A stretch of 64,000 bases of DNA, from assembly GCA_963971305.1 (NCBI GenBank), contig CAXARO010000249.1:1-64000 (forward strand). The letters run 5' to 3'. This DNA comes from Arcuatula senhousia (lineage: Eukaryota > Mollusca > Bivalvia > Mytilida > Mytilidae). A program made the position numbers and the translations under genes. This document shows, in pieces, positions 51,326 to 64,000 of this stretch (position 1 is its first letter; each line of letters begins with the position of its first letter). Under the pieces are notes generated by a model, which searched no databases, had not been told where the DNA came from, and saw only the letters and a list, made by a program, of their open reading frames with translations.

Positions 51326-52585
51326 CGGTTCCGCACGAACGGGTGATTTTTTAAGGACGTCAATATTTTGACGTTTTTCTTGAAAAACAAGTGAAAACCA
51401 TGAAAGATATCGGGATATATTTTTCGGTCATTAGCGTAATGCGCCTATTTTTTGTTGCACTACCTTGCGCAACATGTCAACTTTTAAAAGATACTCGATT
51501 TTAACAAATACGACTTATAGTTTTATCAGAGAACATCATATTGCCCGTATGGAAATTTTTTTCGAAGCGTCAATTTTATGACGTTTTTCCCGAAAAACAA
51601 GTGAAAAACGTGAAAGAAACATTTTGGTCTCGCGCTATTATAAACACCACACGCTCCATTTAAGTTGTACTATTTCGCGCATCATGTATTCTATTATAAA
51701 ATACCCGGTTTTATGCAATACTACTTATAGTTTTAATCTGGCGCACGGTTCCGCACGAACGGGTGATTTTTTAAGGACGTCAATATTTTGACGTTTTTCT
51801 TGAAAAACAAGTGAAAACCATGAAAGATATCGGGATATATTTTTCGGACATTAGCGTAATGCGCCTATTTTTTGTTGCACTACCTTGCGCAACATGTCAA
51901 CTTTTAAAAGATACTCGATTTTAACAAATACGACTTATAGTTTTATCAGAGAACATCATATTGCCCGTTTGGAAATTTTTTTCGAAGCGTCAATTTTATG
52001 ACGTTTTTCCCGAAAAACAAGTGAAAAACGTGAAAGAAACATTTTGGTCTCGCGCTATTATAAGCACCACACGCTCCATTTAAGTTGTACTATTTCGCGC
52101 ATCATGTATTCTATTATAAAATACCCGGTTTTATGCAATACTACTTATAGTTATAATCTGGCGCACGGTTCCGCACGAACGGGTGATTTTTTAAGGACGT
52201 CAATATTTTGGCGTTTTTCTTGAAAAACAAGTGAAAACCATGAAAGATATCGGGATATATTTTTCGGTCATTAGCGTAATGCGCCTATTTTTTGTTGCAC
52301 TACCTTGCGCAACATGTCAACTTTTAAAAGATACTCGATTTTAACAAATACGACTTATAGTTTTATCAGAGAACATCATATTGCCCGTATGGAAATTTTT
52401 TTCGAAGCGTCAATTTTATGACGTTTTTCCCGAAAAACAAGTGAAAAATGTGAAAGAAACGTTTTGGTCTCGCGCTATTATAAGCACCACACGCTCCATT
52501 TAAGTTGTACTATTTCGCGCATCATGTATTCTATTATAAAATACCCGGTTTTATGCAATACTACTTGTAGTTTTAATCTGGCGCA
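51326..52585 (+). repeat. Three-monomer haplotype D, copy 1
   Basis: The ordered marks are ACATTTTGG plus TATAAACACC (51640), GGACATTAGC plus CCGTTTGG (51846, 51965), then TTTTGGCG (52207) and GAAAAATGTG (52443). All recur in order at 53847-55106, 2,521 bp downstream, including a CTTGTAG end. Confidence 0.85.
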
Positions 52586-53846
52586 CGGTTCCGCACGAAC
52601 GGGTGATTTTTTAAGGACGTCAATATTTTGACGTTTTTCTTGAAAAACAAGTGAAAACCATGAAAGATATCGGGATATATTTTTCGGTCATTAGCGTAAT
52701 GCGCCTATTTTTTGTTGCACTACCTTGCGCAACATGTCAACTTTTGAAAGATACTCGATTTTAACAAATACGACTTATAGTTTTATCAGAGAACATCATA
52801 TTGCCCGTATGGAAAATTTTTTCGAAGCGTCAATTTTATGACGTTTTTCCCGAAAAACAAGTGAAAAACGTGAAAGAAACGTTTTGGTCTCGCGCTATTA
52901 TAAGCACCACACGCTCCATTTAAGTTGTACTATTTCGCGCATCATGTATTCTATTATAAAATACCCGGTTTTATGCAATACTACTTGTAGTTCTAATCTG
53001 GCGCAAGGTTCCGCACGAACGGGTGATTTTTTAAGGACGTCAATATTTTGACGTTTTTCTTGAAAAACAAGTGAAAACCATGAAAGATATCGGGATATAT
53101 TTTTCGGTCATTAGCGTAATGCGCCTATTTTTTTGTTGCACTACCTTGCGCAACATGTCAACTTTTGAAAGATACTCGATTTTAACAAATACGACTTATA
53201 GTTTTATCAGAGAACATCATATTGCCCGTATGGAAAATTTTTTCGAAGCGTCAATTTTATGACGTTTTTCCCGAAAAACAAGTGAAAAACGTGAAAGAAA
53301 CGTTTTGGTCTCGCGCTATTATAAGCACCACACGCTCCATTTAAGTTGTACTATTTCGCGCATCATGTATTCTATTATAAAATACCCGGTTTTATGCAAT
53401 ACTACTTGTAGTTTTAATCTGGCGCACGGTTCCGCACGAACGGGTGATTTTTTAAGGACGTCAATATTTTGACGTTTTTCTTGAAAAACAAGTGAAAACC
53501 ATGAAAGATATCGGGATATATTTTTCGGTCATTAGCGTAATGCGCCTATTTTTTGTTGCACTACCTTGCGCAACATGTCAACTTTTAAAAGATACTCGAT
53601 TTTAACAAATACGACTTATAGTTTTATCAGAGAACATCATATTGCCCGTATGGAAATTTTTTTCGAAGCGTCAATTTTATGACGTTTTTCCCGAAAAACA
53701 AGTGAAAAACGTGAAAGAAACGTTTTGGTCTCGCGCTATTATAAGCACCACACGCTCCATTTAAGTTGTACTAGTTCGCGCATCATGTATTCTATTATAA
53801 AATACCCGGTTTTATGCAATACTACTTATAGTTTTAATCTGGCGCA

Positions 53847-55106
53847 AGGTTCCGCACGAACGGGTAATTTTTTAAGGACGTCAATATTTTGACGTTTTTC
53901 TTGAAAAACAAGTGAAAACCATGAAAGATATCGGGATATATTTTTCGGTCATTAGCGTAATGCGCCTATTTTTTGTTGCACTACCTTGCGCAACATGTCA
54001 ACTTTTCAAAGATACTCGATTTTAACAAATACGACTTATAGTTTTATCAGAGAACATCATATTGCCCGTATGGAAATTTTTTTCGAAGCGTCAATTTTAT
54101 GACGTTTTTCCCGAAAAACAAGTGAAAAACGTGAAAGAAACATTTTGGTCTCGCGCTATTATAAACACCACACGCTCCATTTAAGTTGTACTATTTCGCG
54201 CATCATGTATTCTATTATAAAATACCCGGTTTTATGCAATACTACTTATAGTTTTAATCTGGCGCACGGTTCCGCACGAACGGGTGATTTTTTAAGGACG
54301 TCAATATTTTGACGTTTTTCTTGAAAAACAAGTGAAAACCATGAAAGATATCGGGATATATTTTTCGGACATTAGCGTAATGCGCCTATTTTTTGTTGCA
54401 CTACCTTGCGCAACATGTCAACTTTTAAAAGATACTCGATTTTAACAAATACGACTTATAGTTTTATCAGAGAACATCATATTGCCCGTTTGGAAATTTT
54501 TTTCGAAGCGTCAATTTTATGACGTTTTTCCCGAAAAACAAGTGAAAAACGTGAAAGAAACATTTTGGTCTCGCGCTATTATAAGCACCACACGCTCCAT
54601 TTAAGTTGTACTATTTCGCGCATCATGTATTCTATTATAAAATACCCGGTTTTATGCAATACTACTTATAGTTTTAATCTGGCGCACGGTTCCGCACGAA
54701 CGGGTGATTTTTTAAGGACGTCAATATTTTGGCGTTTTTCTTGAAAAACAAGTGAAAACCATGAAAGATATCGGGATATATTTTTCGGTCATTAGCGTAA
54801 TGCGCCTATTTTTTGTTGCACTACCTTGCGCAACATGTCAACTTTTAAAAGATACTCGATTTTAACAGATACGACTTATAGTTTTATCAGAGAACATCAT
54901 ATTGCCCGTATGGAAATTTTTTTCGAAGCGTCAATTTTATGACGTTTTTCCCGAAAAACAAGTGAAAAATGTGAAAGAAACGTTTTGGTCTCGCGCTATT
55001 ATAAGCACCACACGCTCCATTTAAGTTGTACTATTTCGCGCATCATGTATTCTATTATAAAATACCCGGTTTTATGCAATACTACTTGTAGTTTTAATCT
55101 GGCGCA
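53847..55106 (+). repeat. Three-monomer haplotype D, copy 2
   Basis: It repeats all marks of 51326-52585. It differs by GCGCAAGG and GGGTAA at its start, CTTTTCAAAG near 54003 and AACAGATACG near 54865. Confidence 0.85.
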
Positions 55107-56366
55107 CGGTTCCGCACGAACGGGTGATTTTTTAAGGACGTCAATATTTTGACGTTTTTCTTGAAAAACAAGTGAAAACCATGAAAGATATCGGGATATA
55201 TTTTTCGGTCATTAGCGTAATGCGCCTATTTTTTGTTGCACTACCTTGCGCAACATGTCAACTTTTAAAAGATACTCGATTTTAACAAATACGACTTATA
55301 GTTTTATCAGAGAACATCATATTGCCCGTATGGAAATTTTTTTCGAAGCGTCAATTTTATGACGTTTTTCCCGAAAAACAAGTGAAAAACGTGAAAGAAA
55401 CATTTTGGTCTCGCGCTATTATAAGCACCACACGCTCCATTTAAGTTGTACTATTTCGCGCATCATGTATTCTATTATAAAATACCCGGTTTTATGCAAT
55501 ACTACTTGTAGTTTTAATCTGGCGCACGGTTCCGCACGAACGGGTGATTTTTTAAGGACGTCAATATTTTGACGTTTTTCTTGAAAAACAAGTGAAAACC
55601 ATGAAAGATATCGGGATATATTTTTCGGTCATTAGCGTAATGCGCCTATTTTTTGTTGCACTACCTTGCGCAACATGTCAACTTTTAAAAGATACTCGAT
55701 TTTAACAAATACGACTTATAGTTTTATCAGAGAACATCATATTGCCCGTATGGAAATTTTTTTCGAAGCGTCAATTTTATGACGTTTCTCCCGAAAAACA
55801 AGTGAAAAACGTGAAAGAAACGTTTTGGTCTCGCGCTATTATAAGCACCCCACGCTCCATTTAAGTTGTACTATTTCGCGCATCATGTATTCTATTATAA
55901 AATACCCGGTTTTATGCAATACTACTTATAGTTTTAATCTGGCGCACGGTTCCGCACGAACGGGTGATTTTTTAAGGACGTCAATATTTTGACGTTTTTC
56001 TTGAAAAACAAGTGAAAACCATGAAAGATATCGGGATATATTTTTCGGACATTAGCGTAATGCGCCTATTTTTTGTTGCACTACCTTGCGCAACATGTCA
56101 ACTTTTAAAAGATACTCGATTTTAACAAATACGACTTATAGTTTTATCAGAGAACATCATATTGCCCGTTTGGAAATTTTTTTCGAAGCGTCAATTTTAT
56201 GACGTTTTTCCCGAAAAACAAGTGAAAAACGTGAAAGAAACGTTTTGGTCTCGCGCTATTATAAGCACCACACGCTCCATTTAAGTTGTACTATTTCGCG
56301 CATCATGTATTCTATTATAAAATACCCGGTTTTATGCAATACTACTTATAGTTTTAATCTGGCGCA

Positions 56367-57626
56367 CGGTTCCGCACGAACGGGTGATTTTTTAAGGACG
56401 TCAATATTTTGACGTTTTTCTTGAAAAACAAGTGAAAACCATGAAAGATATCGGGGTATATTTTTCGGTCATTAGCGCTATGCGCCTATTTTTTGTTGCA
56501 CTACCTTGCGCAACATGTCAACTTTTAAAAGATACTCGATTTTAACAAATACGACTTATAGTTTTATCAGAGAACATCGTATTGCCCGTATGGAAATTTT
56601 TTTCGAAGCGTCAATTTTATGACGTTTTTCCCGAAAAACAAGTGAAAAACGTGAAAGAAACGTTTTGGTCTCGCGCTATTATAAGCACCACACGCTCCAT
56701 TTAAGTTGTACTATTTCGCGCATCATGTATTCTATTATAAAATACCCAGTTTTATGCAATACTACTTATAGTTTTAATCTGGCGCACGGTTCCGCACGAA
56801 CGGGTGATTTTTTAAGGACGTCAATATTTTGACGTTTTTCTTGAAAAACAAGTGAAAACCATGAAAGATAATCGGGATATATTTTTCGGTCATTAGCGTA
56901 ATGCGCCTATTTTTTGTTGCACTACCTTGCGCAACATGTCAACTTTTAAAGGATACTCGATTTTAACAAATACGACTTATAGTTTTATCAGAGAACATCA
57001 TATTGCCCGTATGGAAAGTTTTTTCGAAGCGTCAATTTTATGACGTTTTCCCGAAAAACAAGTGAAAAACGTGAAAGAAACGTTTTGGTCTCGCGCTATT
57101 ATAAGCACCACACGCTCCATTTAAGTTGTACTATTTCGCACATCATGTATTCTATTATAAAATACCCGGTTTTATGCAATACTACTTATAGTTTTAATCT
57201 GGCGCACGGTTCCGCACGAACGGGTGATTTTTTAAGGACGTCAATATTTTGATGTTTTTCTTGAAAAACAAGTGAAAACCATGAAAGATATCGGGATATA
57301 TTTTTCGGTCATTAGCGTAATGCGCCTATTTTTTGTTGCACTACCTTGCGCAACATGTCAACTTTTAAAAGATACTCGATTTTAACAAATACGACTTATA
57401 GTTTTATCAGAGAACATCATATTGCCCGTATGGAAATTTTTTTCGAAGCGTCAATTTTATGACGTTTTTCCCGAAAAACAAGTGAAAAACGTGAAAGAAA
57501 CGTTTTGGTCTCGCGCTATTATAAGCACCACACGCTCCATTTAAGTTGTACTATTTCGCGCATCATGTATTCTATTATAAAATACCCGGTTTTATGCAAT
57601 ACTACTTATAGTTTTAATCTGGCGCA
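56367..57626 (+). repeat. Three-monomer haplotype C, copy 2
   Basis: It matches 45449-46708 at an offset of 10,918 bp: GCGCTATGCG (56476), TAATCGGG (56869), the 4-T run (57045), CGCACATC (57138) and TTTTGATG (57248). The last partial monomer of the window (63872-64000) carries the same first mark plus GGGGTATA, so another copy probably begins at the right edge. Confidence 0.82.
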
Positions 57627-59305
57627 CGGTTCCGCACGAACGGGTGATTTTTTAAGGACGTCAATATTTTGACGTTTTTCTTGAAAAACAAGTGAAAACC
57701 ATGAAAGATATCGGGATATATTTTTCGGTCATTAGCGTAATGCGCCTATTTTTTGTTGCACTACCTTGCACAACATGTCAACTTTTAAAAGATACTCGAT
57801 TTTAACAAATACGACTTATAGTTTTATCAGAGAACATCATATTGCCCGTATGGAAAGTTTTTTCGAAGCGTCAATTTTATGACGTTTTCCCGAAAAACAA
57901 GTGAAAAACGTGAAAGAAACATTTTGGTCACGCGCTATTATAAGCACCACACGCTCCATTTAAGTTGTACTATTTCGCACATCATGTATTCTATTATAAA
58001 ATACCCGGTTTTATGCAATACTACTTATAGTTTTAATCTGGCGCACGGTTCCGCACGAACGGGTGATTTTTTAAGGACGTCAATATTTTGACGTTTTTCT
58101 TGAAAAACAAGTGAAAACCATGAAAGATATCGGGGTATATTTTTCGGTCATTAGCGTAATGCGCCTATTTTTTGTTGTACTACCTTGCGCAACATGTCAA
58201 CTTTTAAAAGATACTCGATTTTAACAAATACGACTTATAGTTTTATCAGAGAACATCATATTGCCCGTATGGAAATTTTTTTCGAAGCGTCAATTTTATG
58301 ACGTTTTTCCCGAAAAACAAGTGAAAAACGTGAAAGAAACGTTTTGGTCTCGCGCTATTATAAGCACCACACGCTCCATTTAAGTTGTACTATTTCGCGC
58401 ATCATGTATTCTATTATAAAATACCCGGTTTTATGCAATACTACTTATAGTTTTAATCTGGCGCACGGTTCCGCACGAACGGGTGATTTTTTAAGGACGT
58501 CAATATTTTGACGTTTTTCTTGAAAAACAAGTGAAAACCATGAAAGATATCGGGATATATTTTTCGGTCATTAGCGTAATGCGCCTATTTTTTGTTGCAC
58601 TACCTTGCGCAACATGTCAACTTTTAAAAGATACTCGATTTTAACAAACACGACTTATAGTTTTATCAGAGAACATCATATTGCCCGTATGGAAAATTTT
58701 TTCGAAGCGTCAATTTTATGACGTTTTTCCCGAAAAACAAGTGAAAAACGTGAAAGAAACGTTTTGGTCTCGCGCTATTATAAGCACCACACGCTCCATT
58801 TAAGTTGTACTATTTTGCGCATCATGTATTCTATTATAAAATACCCGGTTTTATGCAATACTACTTGTAGTTTTAATCTGGCGCACGGTTCCGCACGAAC
58901 CGGTGATTTTTTAAGGACGTCAATATTTTGACGTTTTTCTTGAAAAACAAGTGAAAACCATGAAAGATATCGGGATATATTTTTCGGTCATTAGCGTAAT
59001 GCGCCTATTTTTTGTTGCACTACCTTGCGCAACATGTCAACTTTTAAAAGATACTCGATTTTAACAAATACGACTTATAGTTTTATCAGAGAACATCATA
59101 TTGCCCGTATGGAAATTTTTTTCGAAGCGTCAATTTTATGACGTTTCTCCCGAAAAACAAGTGAAAAACGTGAAAGAAACGTTTTGGTCTCGCGCTATTA
59201 TAAGCACCCCACGCTCCATTTAAGTTGTACTATTTCGCGCATCATGTATTCTATTATAAAATACCCGGTTTTATGCAATACTACTTATAGTTTTAATCTG
59301 GCGCA

Positions 59306-62300
59306 CGGTTCCGCACGAACGGGTGATTTTTTAAGGACGTCAATATTTTGACGTTTTTCTTGAAAAACAAGTGAAAACCATGGATATCGGGATATATTTT
59401 TCGGTCATTAGCGTAATGCGCCTATTTTTTGTTGCACTACCTTGCGCAACATGTCAACTTTTAAAAGATACTCGATTTTAACAAATACGACTTATAGTTT
59501 TATCAGAGAACATCATATTGCCCGTATGGAAATTTTTTTCGAAGCGTCAATTTTATGACGTTTTTCCCGAAAAACAAGTGAAAAACGTGAAAGAAACATT
59601 TTGGTCTCGCGCTATTATAAGCACCACACGCTCCATTTAAGTTGTACTATTTCGCGCATCATGTATTCTCTTATAAAATACCCGGTTTTATGCAATACTA
59701 CTTATAGTTTTAATCTGGCGCACGGTTCCGCACGAACGGGTGATTTTTTAAGGACGTCAATATTTTGACGTTTTTCTTGAAAAACAAGTGAAAACCATGA
59801 AAGATATCGGGATATATTTTTCGGTCATTAGCGTAATGCGCCTATTTTTTGTTGCACTACCTTGCGCAACATGTCAACTTTTAAAAGATACTCAATTTTA
59901 ACAAATACGACTTATAGTTTTATCAGAGAACATCATATTGCCCGTATGGAAATTTTTTTCGAAGCGTCAATTTTATGACGTTTTTCCCGAAAAACAAGTG
60001 AAAAACGTGAAAGAAACATTTTGGTCTCGCGCTATTGTAAGCACCACACGCTCCATTTAAGTTGTACTATTTCGCGCATCATGTATTCTATTATAAAATA
60101 CCCGGTTTTATGCAATACTACTTATAGTTTTAATCTGGCGCACGGTTCCGCACGAACGGGTGATTTTTTAAGGACGTCAATATTTTGGCGTTTTTCTTGA
60201 AAAACAAGTGAAAACCATGAAAGATATCGGGATATATTTTTCGGTCATTAGCGTAATGCGCCTATTTTTTGTTGCACTACCTTGCGCAACATGTCAACTT
60301 TTAAAAGATACTCGATTTTAACAAATACGACTTATAGTTTTATCAGAGAACATCATATTGCCCGTATGGAAATTTTTTTCGAAGCGTCAATTTTATGACG
60401 TTTTTCCCGAAAAACAAGTGAAAAACGTGAAAGAAACGTTTTGGTCTCGCGCTATTATAAGCACCACACGCTCCATTTAAGTTGTACTATTTCGCGCATC
60501 ATGTATTCTATTATAAAATACCCGGTTTTATGCAATACTACTTATAGTTTTAATCTGGCGCACGGTTCCGCACGAACGGGTGATTTTATAAGGACGTCAA
60601 TATTTTGACGTTTTTCTTGAAAAACAAGTGAAAACCATGAAAGATATCGGGATATATTTTTCGGTCATTAGCGTAATGCGCCTATTTTTTGTTGCACTAC
60701 CTTGCGCAACATGTCAACAAATACGACTTATAGTTTTATCAGAGAACATCATATTGCCCGTATGGAAATTTTTTTCGAAGCGTCAATTTTATGACGTTTT
60801 TCCCGAAAAACAAGTGAAAAACGTGAAAGAAACGTTTTGGTCTCGCGCTATTATAAGCACCACACGCTCCATTTAAGTTGTACTATTTCGCGCATCATGT
60901 ATTCTATTATAAAATACCCGGTTTTATGCAATACTACTTATAGTTTTAATCTGGCGCACGGTTCCGCACGAACGGGTGATTTTTTAAGGACGTCAATATT
61001 TTGACGTTTTTCTTCAAAAACAAGTGAAAACCATGGATATCGGGATATATTTTTCGGTCATTAGCGTAATGCGCCTATTTTTTGTTGCACTACCTTGCGC
61101 AACATGTCAACTTTTAAAAGATACTCGATTTTAACAAATACGACTTATAGTTTTATCAGAGAACATCATATTGCCCGTATGGAAATTTTTTTCGAAGCGT
61201 CAATTTTATGACGTTTTTCCCGAAAAACAAGTGAAAAACGTGAAAGAAACATTTTGGTCTCGCGCTATTATAAGCACCACACGCTCCATTTAAGTTGTAC
61301 TATTTCGCGCATCATGTATTCTATTATAAAATACCCGGTTTTATGCAATACTACTTATAGTTTTAATCTGGCGCACGGTTCCGCACGAACGGGTGATTTT
61401 TTAAGGACGTCAATATTTTGACGTTTTTCTTGAAAAACAAGTGAAAACCATGAAAGATATCGGGATATATTTTTCGGTCATTAGCGTAATGCGCCTATTT
61501 TTTGTTGCACTACCTTGCGCAACATGTCAACTTTTAAAAGATACTCAATTTTAACAAATACGACTTATAGTTTTATCAGAGAACATCATATTGCCCGTAT
61601 GGAAATTTTTTTCGAAGCGTCAATTTTATGACGTTTTTCCCGAAAAACAAGTGAAAAACGTGAAAGAAACATTTTGGTCTCGCGCTATTGTAAGCACCAC
61701 ACGCTCCATTTAAGTTGTACTATTTCGCGCATCATGTATTCTATTATAAAATACCCGGTTTTATGCAATACTACTTATAGTTTTAATCTGGCGCACGGTT
61801 CCGCACGAACGGGTGATTTTTTAAGGACGTCAATATTTTGGCGTTTTTCTTGAAAAACAAGTGAAAACCATGAAAGATATCGGGATATATTTTTCGGTCA
61901 TTAGCGTAATGCGCCTATTTTTTGTTGCACTACCTTGCGCAACATGTCAACTTTTAAAAGATACTCGATTTTAACAAATACGACTTATAGTTTTATCAGA
62001 GAACATCATATTGCCCGTATGGAAATTTTTTTCGAAGCGTCAATTTTATGACGTTTTTCCCGAAAAACAAGTGAAAAACGTGAAAGAAACGTTTTGGTCT
62101 CGCGCTATTATAAGCACCACACGCTCCATTTAAGTTGTACTATTTCGCGCATCATGTATTCTATTATAAAATACCCGGTTTTATGCAATACTACTTATAG
62201 TTTTAATCTGGCGCACGGTTCCGCACGAACGGGTGATTTTTTAAGGACGTCAATATTTTGACGTTTTTCTTGAAAAACAAGTGAAAACCATGAAAGATAT

Positions 62301-62611
62301 CGGGATATATTTTTCGGTCATTAGCGTAATGCGCCTATTTTTTGTTGCACTACCTTGCGCAACATGTCAACAAATACGACTTATAGTTTTATCAGAGAAC
62401 ATCATATTGCCCGTATGGAAATTTTTTTCGAAGCGTCAATTTTATGACGTTTTTCCCGAAAAACAAGTGAAAAACGTGAAAGAAACGTTTTGGTCTCGCG
62501 CTATTATAAGCACCACACGCTCCATTTAAGTTGTACTATTTCGCGCATCATGTATTCTATTATAAAATACCCGGTTTTATGCAATATTACTTATAGTTTT
62601 AATCTGGCGCA
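59306..62611 (+). repeat. Four-monomer higher-order repeat, 2 x 1,653 bp
   Basis: Copies 59306-60958 and 60959-62611 are built from the same four monomers: a 417-bp unit lacking 3 bp (CCATGGATATC); a 420-bp unit with CTCAATTTT, ACATTTTGG and ATTGTAAG; a 420-bp unit with TTTTGGCG; and a 396-bp unit with the 24-bp deletion. The period is exactly 1,653 bp in both. Only a few differences separate them (CTCTTATAA near 59668, TTTTATAAGG near 60584, TTCTTCAAAAAC near 61011). This is the clearest recent higher-order amplification here. Confidence 0.93.
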
Positions 62612-63871
62612 CGGTTCCGCACGAACGGGTGATTTTTTAAGGACGTCAATATTTTGACGTTTTTCTTGAAAAACAAGTGAAAACCATGAAAGATATCGGG
62701 ATATATTTTTCGGTCATTAGCGTAATGCGCCTATTTTTTGTTGCACTACCTTGCGCAACATGTCAACTTTTAAAAGATACTCGATTTTAACAAATACGAC
62801 TTATAGTTTTATCAGAGAACATCATATTGCCCGTATGGAAATTTTTTTCGAAGCGTCAATTTTATGACGTTTTTCCCGAAAAACAAGTGAAAAACGTGAA
62901 AGAAACGTTTTGGTCTCGCGCTATTATAAGCACCACACGCTCCATTTAAGTTGTACTATTTCGCGCATCATGTATTCTATTATAAAATACCCGGTTTTAT
63001 GCAATACTACTTATAGTTTTAATCTGGCGCACGGTTCCGCACGAACGGGTGATTTTTTAAGGACGTCAATATTTTGACGTTTTTCTTGAAAAACAAGTGA
63101 AAACCATGAAAGATATCGGGATATATTTTTCGGTCATTAGCGTAATGCGCCTATTTTTTGTTGCACTACCTCGCGCAGCATGTCAACTCTTAAAAGATAC
63201 TCGATTTTAACAAATACGACTTATAGTTTTATCAGAGAACATCATATTGCCCGTATGGAAATTTTTTTCGAAGCGTCAATTTTATGACGTTTTTCCCGAA
63301 AAACAAGTGAAAAACGTGAAAGAAACGTTTTGGTCTCGCGCTATTATAAGCACCACACGCTCCATTTAAGTTGTACTATTTCGCACATCATGTATTCTAT
63401 TATAAAATACCCGGTTTTATGCAATACTACTTATAGTTTTAATCTGGCGCACGGTTCCGCACGAACGGGTGATTTTTTAAGGACGTCAATATTTTGACGT
63501 TTTTCTTGAAAAACAAGTGAAAACCATGAAAGATATCGGGATATATTTTTCGGTCATTAGCGTAATGCGCCTATTTTTTGTTGCACTACCTTGCGCAACA
63601 TGTCAACTTTTAAAAGATACTCGATTTTAACAAATACGACTTATAGTTTTATCAGAGAACATCATATTGCCCGTATGGAAAGTTTTTTCGAAGCGTCAAT
63701 TTTATGACGTTTTTCCCGAAAAACAAGTGAAAAACGTGAAAGAAACATTTTGGTCTCGCGCTATTATAAGCACCACACGCTCCATTTAAGTTGTACTATT
63801 TCGTGCATCATGTATTCTATTATAAAATACCCGGTTTTATGCAATACTACTTATAGTTTTAATCTGGCGCA

Positions 63872-64000
63872 CGGTTCCGCACGAACGGGTGATTTTTTAA
63901 GGACGCCAATATTTTGACGTTTTTCTTGAAAAACAAGTGAAAACCATGAAAGATATCGGGGTATATTTTTCGGTCATTAGCGCTATGCGCCTATTTTTTG
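63872..64000 (+). repeat. Partial satellite monomer at window edge
   Basis: This is the first 129 bp of a monomer, with GGACGCCAAT (63901), GGGGTATA (63958) and GCGCTATGCG (63980). The last two marks match the monomer at 56367, so the array continues beyond the window. Confidence 0.9.

Larger units (their letters stand above)
18566..64000 (+). repeat. 420-bp satellite array, right block
   Basis: The same satellite resumes in phase directly after the insertion and runs to the window end in the same orientation. The first 362 bp finish the interrupted monomer; the next start is 18928 and the last start, 63872, is cut by the window edge. About 107 complete monomers are present. Length variants are commoner than on the left: 419 bp (starts 20608, 26907, 31247, 34186, 37545, 47129, 47548, 49647, 57627), 421 (37964, 53006), 418 (40474, 41732, 42990), 409 (39645), 417 (59306, 60959), 396 (44248, 60563, 62216), 385 (45064) and 561 (28166). 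Variants are shared between non-adjacent monomers in ordered blocks, so higher-order structure is present. Confidence 0.99.

Noticed and set aside
4327..62529. Short open reading frames of 63-108 codons scattered through the satellite
   Set aside because: All are pieces of the 420-bp monomer opened by single-base changes or indels that remove a stop. The majority monomer has stops in every frame, the open frames differ between monomers, and nothing suggests selection on protein sequence.

Overview
The window is non-coding, AT-rich tandem satellite DNA with one inserted mobile-element-like sequence. It looks like a heterochromatic array (centromeric, pericentromeric or similar) from a eukaryote, seen at long-read assembly depth. 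No protein gene, tRNA, rRNA or bacterial signal is visible, and the species cannot be named from the sequence.

Satellite: about 147 complete monomers of a 420-bp unit, all in the same orientation, fill 1-16440 and 18566-64000. Taking the CGGTTCCGCA motif as monomer base 1, most starts are exactly 420 bp apart. The exceptions come from small indels (417, 418, 419, 421, 409, 396 and 385 bp) and from one 561-bp unit with an out-of-register junction. Each 420-bp unit is an old dimer of two diverged 210-bp halves. The best-conserved part of both halves carries two neighbouring inverted repeats at the same relative position, which makes it a candidate protein-binding or structural box.

Insertion: 16441-18565 (2,125 bp) interrupts one monomer. 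It has two 693-bp direct terminal repeats that I read as identical, around a 739-bp unique core. Each terminal repeat ends in a 14-bp inverted repeat (GGTAGTAA.../...TTACTACC). The two monomer pieces sum to 423 bp, which fits a 3-bp AAA target duplication. There is no coding capacity, tRNA-type primer site, polypurine tract or TG...CA ending. It looks like a non-autonomous, recently inserted element of unresolved class: a composite or macro-transposon, or an atypical LTR-like element.

Array history: monomer variants show nested local amplification. Positions 1-5760 and 6721-13740 are two copies of one block that differ by loss of 5 monomers and gain of 2. The right array holds several distinct higher-order repeats: 3-monomer units near 21-23 kb, 34.6-37.1 kb and 40-43.8 kb, recurring two- and three-monomer haplotypes at 45-58 kb, and a clean 4-monomer 1,653-bp unit repeated twice at 59306-62611. 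Many diagnostic variants are CpG transitions, suggesting a methylated array. No genes act together here; the interest lies in the repeat architecture, the conserved boxes and the inserted element.
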